From: an uncultured Acetatifactor sp.
GTDB lineage: Bacteria; Bacillota; Clostridia; Lachnospirales; Lachnospiraceae
Direction of reading: 5' to 3'
Assembly: GCA_947586055.1 (NCBI GenBank)
Contig: CANPXL010000001.1
Coordinates: forward strand, 124,001-188,000
Length of the DNA stretch: 64,000 bases
Part shown: one piece after another, positions 61,192-64,000 of the stretch
Layout: each line of letters opens with the position of its first letter
How positions within the stretch are numbered: position 1 is the first letter of the stretch
The notes under the pieces: generated by a model
Told to the model about the DNA's origin: nothing
Database searches by the model: none
Seen by the model: only the letters and a program-made list of their open reading frames with translations
Program-made: the position numbers and the translations under genes

Positions 61192-62514
61192 TCACTCAAA
61201 CCGCACCCGTATGCTGTTCGCATGAGCCGTAAGACCTTCGCTCTCCGCGAATTTCTCAATCTCCTGATGCACCTTCTCAAGCGCTTCTCTGGAATAGGAA
61301 ATAACGCTGGACTTCTTGATAAAGTCATCCACGTTCACCGGCGAAAAGAACTTTGCGGTGCCGTTGGTCGGGAGAATGTGATTGGGGCCTGCAAAGTAAT
61401 CGCCCAGCGGTTCTGAAGAATACTGCCCAAGGAAAATGGCGCCCGCGTTGTTTACCTTTGTCATGACCTCAAAGGGATTCTCCGTGAGGATCTCAAGATG
61501 TTCCGATGCGATCTCATTCACGGTCTCCAGCGCTTCCTCAAGACTTTCCGCAACCATGATATATCCGTACCGGTCCAGTGATTTCCGCAGGATATCCTTT
61601 CGGGAGAGGTTTTCCAGAAAACGTTCGGCCTCCAGGGAAACCTGCTTTGCCAGCTTCTCGCTTGTTGTGATCAGAATAGCGCTTGCAAGTTCGTCATGTT
61701 CCGCCTGAGAGAGCAGATCCGCCGCCACATACGTGGGATTTGCCGTCTCGTCCGCAAGAATCAGGATCTCGCTGGGCCCCGCCACGGAATCGATGCTCAC
61801 ATGTCCGTAGACGGCCTTCTTCGCCAGCGCCACAAAGATATTGCCGGGCCCCGTGATCTTATGTACCTTCGGGACGGATTCCGTTCCGAAAGCCATGGCC
61901 GCAATGGCCTGCGCCCCTCCGACTCTGTAGATTTCATCGACGCCGGCGATATCCGCCGCCACAAGAGTGCCGGGATAAATCCTGCCGTCCGGCCCCGGCG
62001 GCGTTGTCATGATGATCCTTTTCACACCCGCTACCTTCGCGGGGATCACGTTCATCAGGACGCTGGAAGGATACGCGGCCTTTCCGCCGGGCACATAAAC
62101 GCCGGACCGTTCGATGGGCGTGATCTTCATTCCCAGAATGACGCCGTCCTCCCGGGCGTCAAACCAGCTGTTTCGGAGCTGCTTTACATGAAAGGCCCTG
62201 ATATTTTCCGCCGACCTTTTCATGACATTGATCAGGTCAGGGTCAAGCTCTTTGTAAGCCGCCTGGATCTCCCCGGGCGTCACTCTGATCGTTTTCGCGG
62301 ACAGGGAAAACCCGTCGAATCTTTTCGTGTAATCAAACAGGGCCTGATCTCCGTTTTCCTTTACGTTCCGGATGATCTCGCTCACGGTTTCCTCATATTG
62401 AGAATAATTGTCAGGGCTTCTCTTCAACAGATTGTCAAGGATATCCCGCTTCGTTCCACCGTTGAGTTTAATGATCCGCATTGCGCCCTTTTCGGCGCTT
62501 TCTTCTCTTTTCAT
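61192..62514 (-). CDS. hisD: Histidinol dehydrogenase
   Basis: 440 aa, last two oxidations of histidine synthesis, NAD- and zinc-dependent. Family marks: SGVYVPGGKAAYPSSVLMNVIPAKVAGV (around 128-155), GGAQAIAAMAFGTESVPKV, DSVAGPSEILILAD, LSQAEHDELASAI, and LGDYFAGPNHILPT. The N-terminus may begin at 62514 or at 62481 (MRIIKLNG); both have Shine-Dalgarno-like sequence upstream. Confidence 0.96.
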   Translation of the reverse strand: MKREESAEKGAMRIIKLNGGTKRDILDNLLKRSPDNYSQYEETVSEIIRNVKENGDQALFDYTKRFDGFSLSAKTIRVTPGEIQAAYKELDPDLINVMKRSAENIRAFHVKQLRNSWFDAREDGVILGMKITPIERSGVYVPGGKAAYPSSVLMNVIPAKVAGVKRIIMTTPPGPDGRIYPGTLVAADIAGVDEIYRVGGAQAIAAMAFGTESVPKVHKITGPGNIFVALAKKAVYGHVSIDSVAGPSEILILADETANPTYVAADLLSQAEHDELASAILITTSEKLAKQVSLEAERFLENLSRKDILRKSLDRYGYIMVAESLEEALETVNEIASEHLEILTENPFEVMTKVNNAGAIFLGQYSSEPLGDYFAGPNHILPTNGTAKFFSPVNVDDFIKKSSVISYSREALEKVHQEIEKFAESEGLTAHANSIRVRFE

Positions 62515-62569
62515 CTCACAACCTCGTTTTTCTTATACTTTCCTGTCTTCCTTTTTCTGCGTTTTCCGT

Positions 62570-63244
62570 CTAATTGTGGATATGCTTCTGCAGCGCGTTC
62601 ACAAGACGCCTGATCCGTTCCGTCTGCATCTGCATGCTCACGGGATTTACGATCATTCTCGCGGAAAGCGGGCAGATCTCTTCCAGCACGGCAAGCCCGT
62701 TTTCCCGCAGGGTGGAACCCGTCTCCACGATATCCACGATCACATCCGACAACGCCACGAGCGGTCCGAGCTCTACGGAACCGTTCAGCTTGATGATATC
62801 GACGGTCTGATGCTTCTTGTTGTAAAAATAGTCTCTGGCAATATTCGGATACTTGCTGGCGACACGGATGCGCTCGTGATGCTGCAGAAGTTCCTTCGCA
62901 GACTGCGGCCCGCAGACGCACATTCTGCACTTTCCGAAGCCCAGATCCAGGACCTCATAGACATTCCGGTTTTCCTCCAGAATCGTGTCCCTTCCCACAA
63001 CCCCGATGTCGGCCGCGCCATATTCCACATAGGTGGGGACGTCGGGCCCCTTTGCCAGAAAGAACCGGAGCTTGCTCTCCTCGTTCACAAAAATCAGCTT
63101 TCTGGTATTTTTATCCTTCATCTCTTCGCAGGTAATGCCAAGATCCTGAAACAGTTCCAGCGTCTTTTCCGCCAGCCGCCCTTTCCCCAGCGCAAACGTC
63201 AGATATCTGTCTTCACTCATCGCCTTGTCCAGTCTCAGTTTCAT
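62570..63244 (-). CDS. hisG: ATP phosphoribosyltransferase, short form
   Basis: 224 aa, first enzyme of histidine synthesis. Short HisG type without the C-terminal regulatory domain, so it needs HisZ, whose gene overlaps it (ATGA at 63241-63244). Motifs: YLTFALGKGRLAEKTLELF, YGAADIGVVGRDTILE, and the PRPP-binding region DVIVDIVETGSTLRENGL. Start at 63244 is coupled to the hisZ stop. Confidence 0.95.
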   Translation of the reverse strand: MKLRLDKAMSEDRYLTFALGKGRLAEKTLELFQDLGITCEEMKDKNTRKLIFVNEESKLRFFLAKGPDVPTYVEYGAADIGVVGRDTILEENRNVYEVLDLGFGKCRMCVCGPQSAKELLQHHERIRVASKYPNIARDYFYNKKHQTVDIIKLNGSVELGPLVALSDVIVDIVETGSTLRENGLAVLEEICPLSARMIVNPVSMQMQTERIRRLVNALQKHIHN

Positions 63245-64000
63245 TCCGCATCCGCCTTCCCTGGTATAGAATTTTCGGCGCACAGGTTTTCCGGCGCCAG
63301 CGCCGCACAGATCCCCTGCTCTCTCAGGCTCTGCACCTGTTTAAGGCGCTCCCGGTAGTTGTCGGGACGGTAGAGAACAGTCCTGGGAGTCTCGGGAACC
63401 GGAACGGGCGTCTTTTGTCTTGACAGCGCTTCCAGAATGCTGTCGATCACGGCCGCGAATCCCACGGCCGGCGCGTCCTTGCCGAACTGTTTTAAGAGGT
63501 TGTCGTATCTGCCGCCCTTCACGATGGCTTCTCCCACGCCGTAGGCGTACGCCCGGAAAATGACGCCCGTATAATAGTTGTATTTACTGAGCATTCCGAG
63601 GTCAAAGGACACATACTCCGCGACGCCGTACAGTTTCAGAACCTCATACAGTTTCTCAAGCCTTCGCACCGCGTTTTCGGAGCGCCTGTTTCCGGCAAGC
63701 TTCCCCGCTTCCTGCAGCGAAAACCGGTCTCCGAACATATCGGCCACCTTCAGCAGGCTGCTGCGAAAAGGTTCTCTCACGTTTCTCTCCTCCAGCAGTT
63801 CCTGGGCTGCAAAATAATTTTTCCCCGAAATACACGCCCGAAGATCCAGCTCTGTTTCCTCGTCAAGGCCCGCTTCCCCGCAAAGACCCTTAAAGTATTC
63901 CACCTGTCCGATACTGACCTGAAAATCCTGAATGCCGCCGCTTAAAAGCGCTCTCACCACCATACTGATGATCTCCGCGTCCGCTTCCACGGAGTTGTCG
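63241..64000 (-). CDS. hisZ: ATP phosphoribosyltransferase regulatory subunit HisZ, 5' end outside window
   Basis: C-terminal ~253 codons visible; the frame runs off the edge at 64000 (DNSVEADAEIISMVV). HisRS-like catalytic fold without aminoacylation activity: GVGEAIVKGGRYDNLLKQFG and PAVGFAAVIDSILEAL resemble motif 3 of histidyl-tRNA synthetase, and it pairs with the short HisG next to it to give allosteric inhibition by histidine. First visible gene of the his operon, whose start and control region lie beyond the window. Confidence 0.92.
   Translation of the reverse strand, partial: DNSVEADAEIISMVVRALLSGGIQDFQVSIGQVEYFKGLCGEAGLDEETELDLRACISGKNYFAAQELLEERNVREPFRSSLLKVADMFGDRFSLQEAGKLAGNRRSENAVRRLEKLYEVLKLYGVAEYVSFDLGMLSKYNYYTGVIFRAYAYGVGEAIVKGGRYDNLLKQFGKDAPAVGFAAVIDSILEALSRQKTPVPVPETPRTVLYRPDNYRERLKQVQSLREQGICAALAPENLCAENSIPGKADAE

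Overview
This looks like chromosomal DNA from an anaerobic, endospore-forming, moderate-GC Clostridia member, most likely Lachnospiraceae. Supporting evidence includes spoIVA, a SpoVAF-type germination gene, oxygen-sensitive class III ribonucleotide reductase (nrdDG), rubrerythrin, an L27 with the Prp-cleaved N-terminal extension, a T-box in front of tyrS, and strong Gram-positive ribosome binding sites. No rRNA, tRNA, CRISPR array or intact insertion sequence was seen.

Layout. 1-4.5 kb is an accessory-looking stretch: the end of a surface protein broken by an in-frame amber codon, a PD-(D/E)XK (Rpn-like) nuclease, and two small secreted/unknown genes between two copies of a 92-bp repeat. 4.6-8.5 kb holds T-box-tyrS, a membrane protein and spoIVA. 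8.6-10.0 kb (minus) encodes a GT-C-like membrane protein. 10.2-16.0 kb is a purine/pyrimidine salvage operon (punA, cdd, an adenosine-type deaminase, an NCS2 purine permease) ending in a membrane-anchored MutS-like ATPase. 16.0-20.3 kb holds a small membrane protein, a WYL regulator and NrdR-controlled nrdDG; dut and spoVAF follow. 22.5-26.9 kb is the conserved rplU-prp-rpmA and obgE-yhbY-nadD-yqeK-rsfS block. 27.0-28.8 kb is lexA divergent from a YneA-like SOS division inhibitor, with a cluster of LexA-like boxes between them. 29.1-31.7 kb carries a RelBE/ParE-type toxin-antitoxin pair, an unknown DinB-like gene and a tyrosine recombinase. 31.9-34.5 kb has rubrerythrin, an AI-2E family permease, dtd and a tiny ORF.

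34.7-47.2 kb (minus) is a second Rpn-like nuclease followed by a full Gram-positive type IV pilus locus in two transcription units: four minor pseudopilins, pilB, pilT, pilC, a 53-aa gene and two duplicated major pilins, then (after a strong terminator) pilD, pilM, pilN, pilO. One pilin copy is frameshifted in a run of seven G just before the prepilin cleavage site. 47.3-55.4 kb (minus) is an operon of moxR, DUF58, a membrane protein, two radical-SAM-linked proteins, rng and a Nudix hydrolase. 55.9-64 kb (minus) is the histidine operon hisZ-hisG-hisD-hisB-hisIE.

The most unusual observations are the 1098-residue HelD-like helicase at the end of the his operon, whose C-terminal ~250 residues resemble the N-terminal beta-sandwich of family 31 glycosidases; the HisIE enzyme carrying a degenerate HisA/HisF barrel; the frameshifted pilin duplicate; a hairpin enclosing the spoIVA Shine-Dalgarno; and the paired 92-bp repeats with a covarying hairpin. 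Functions are assigned by reading motifs and remembered families; no database search was run.
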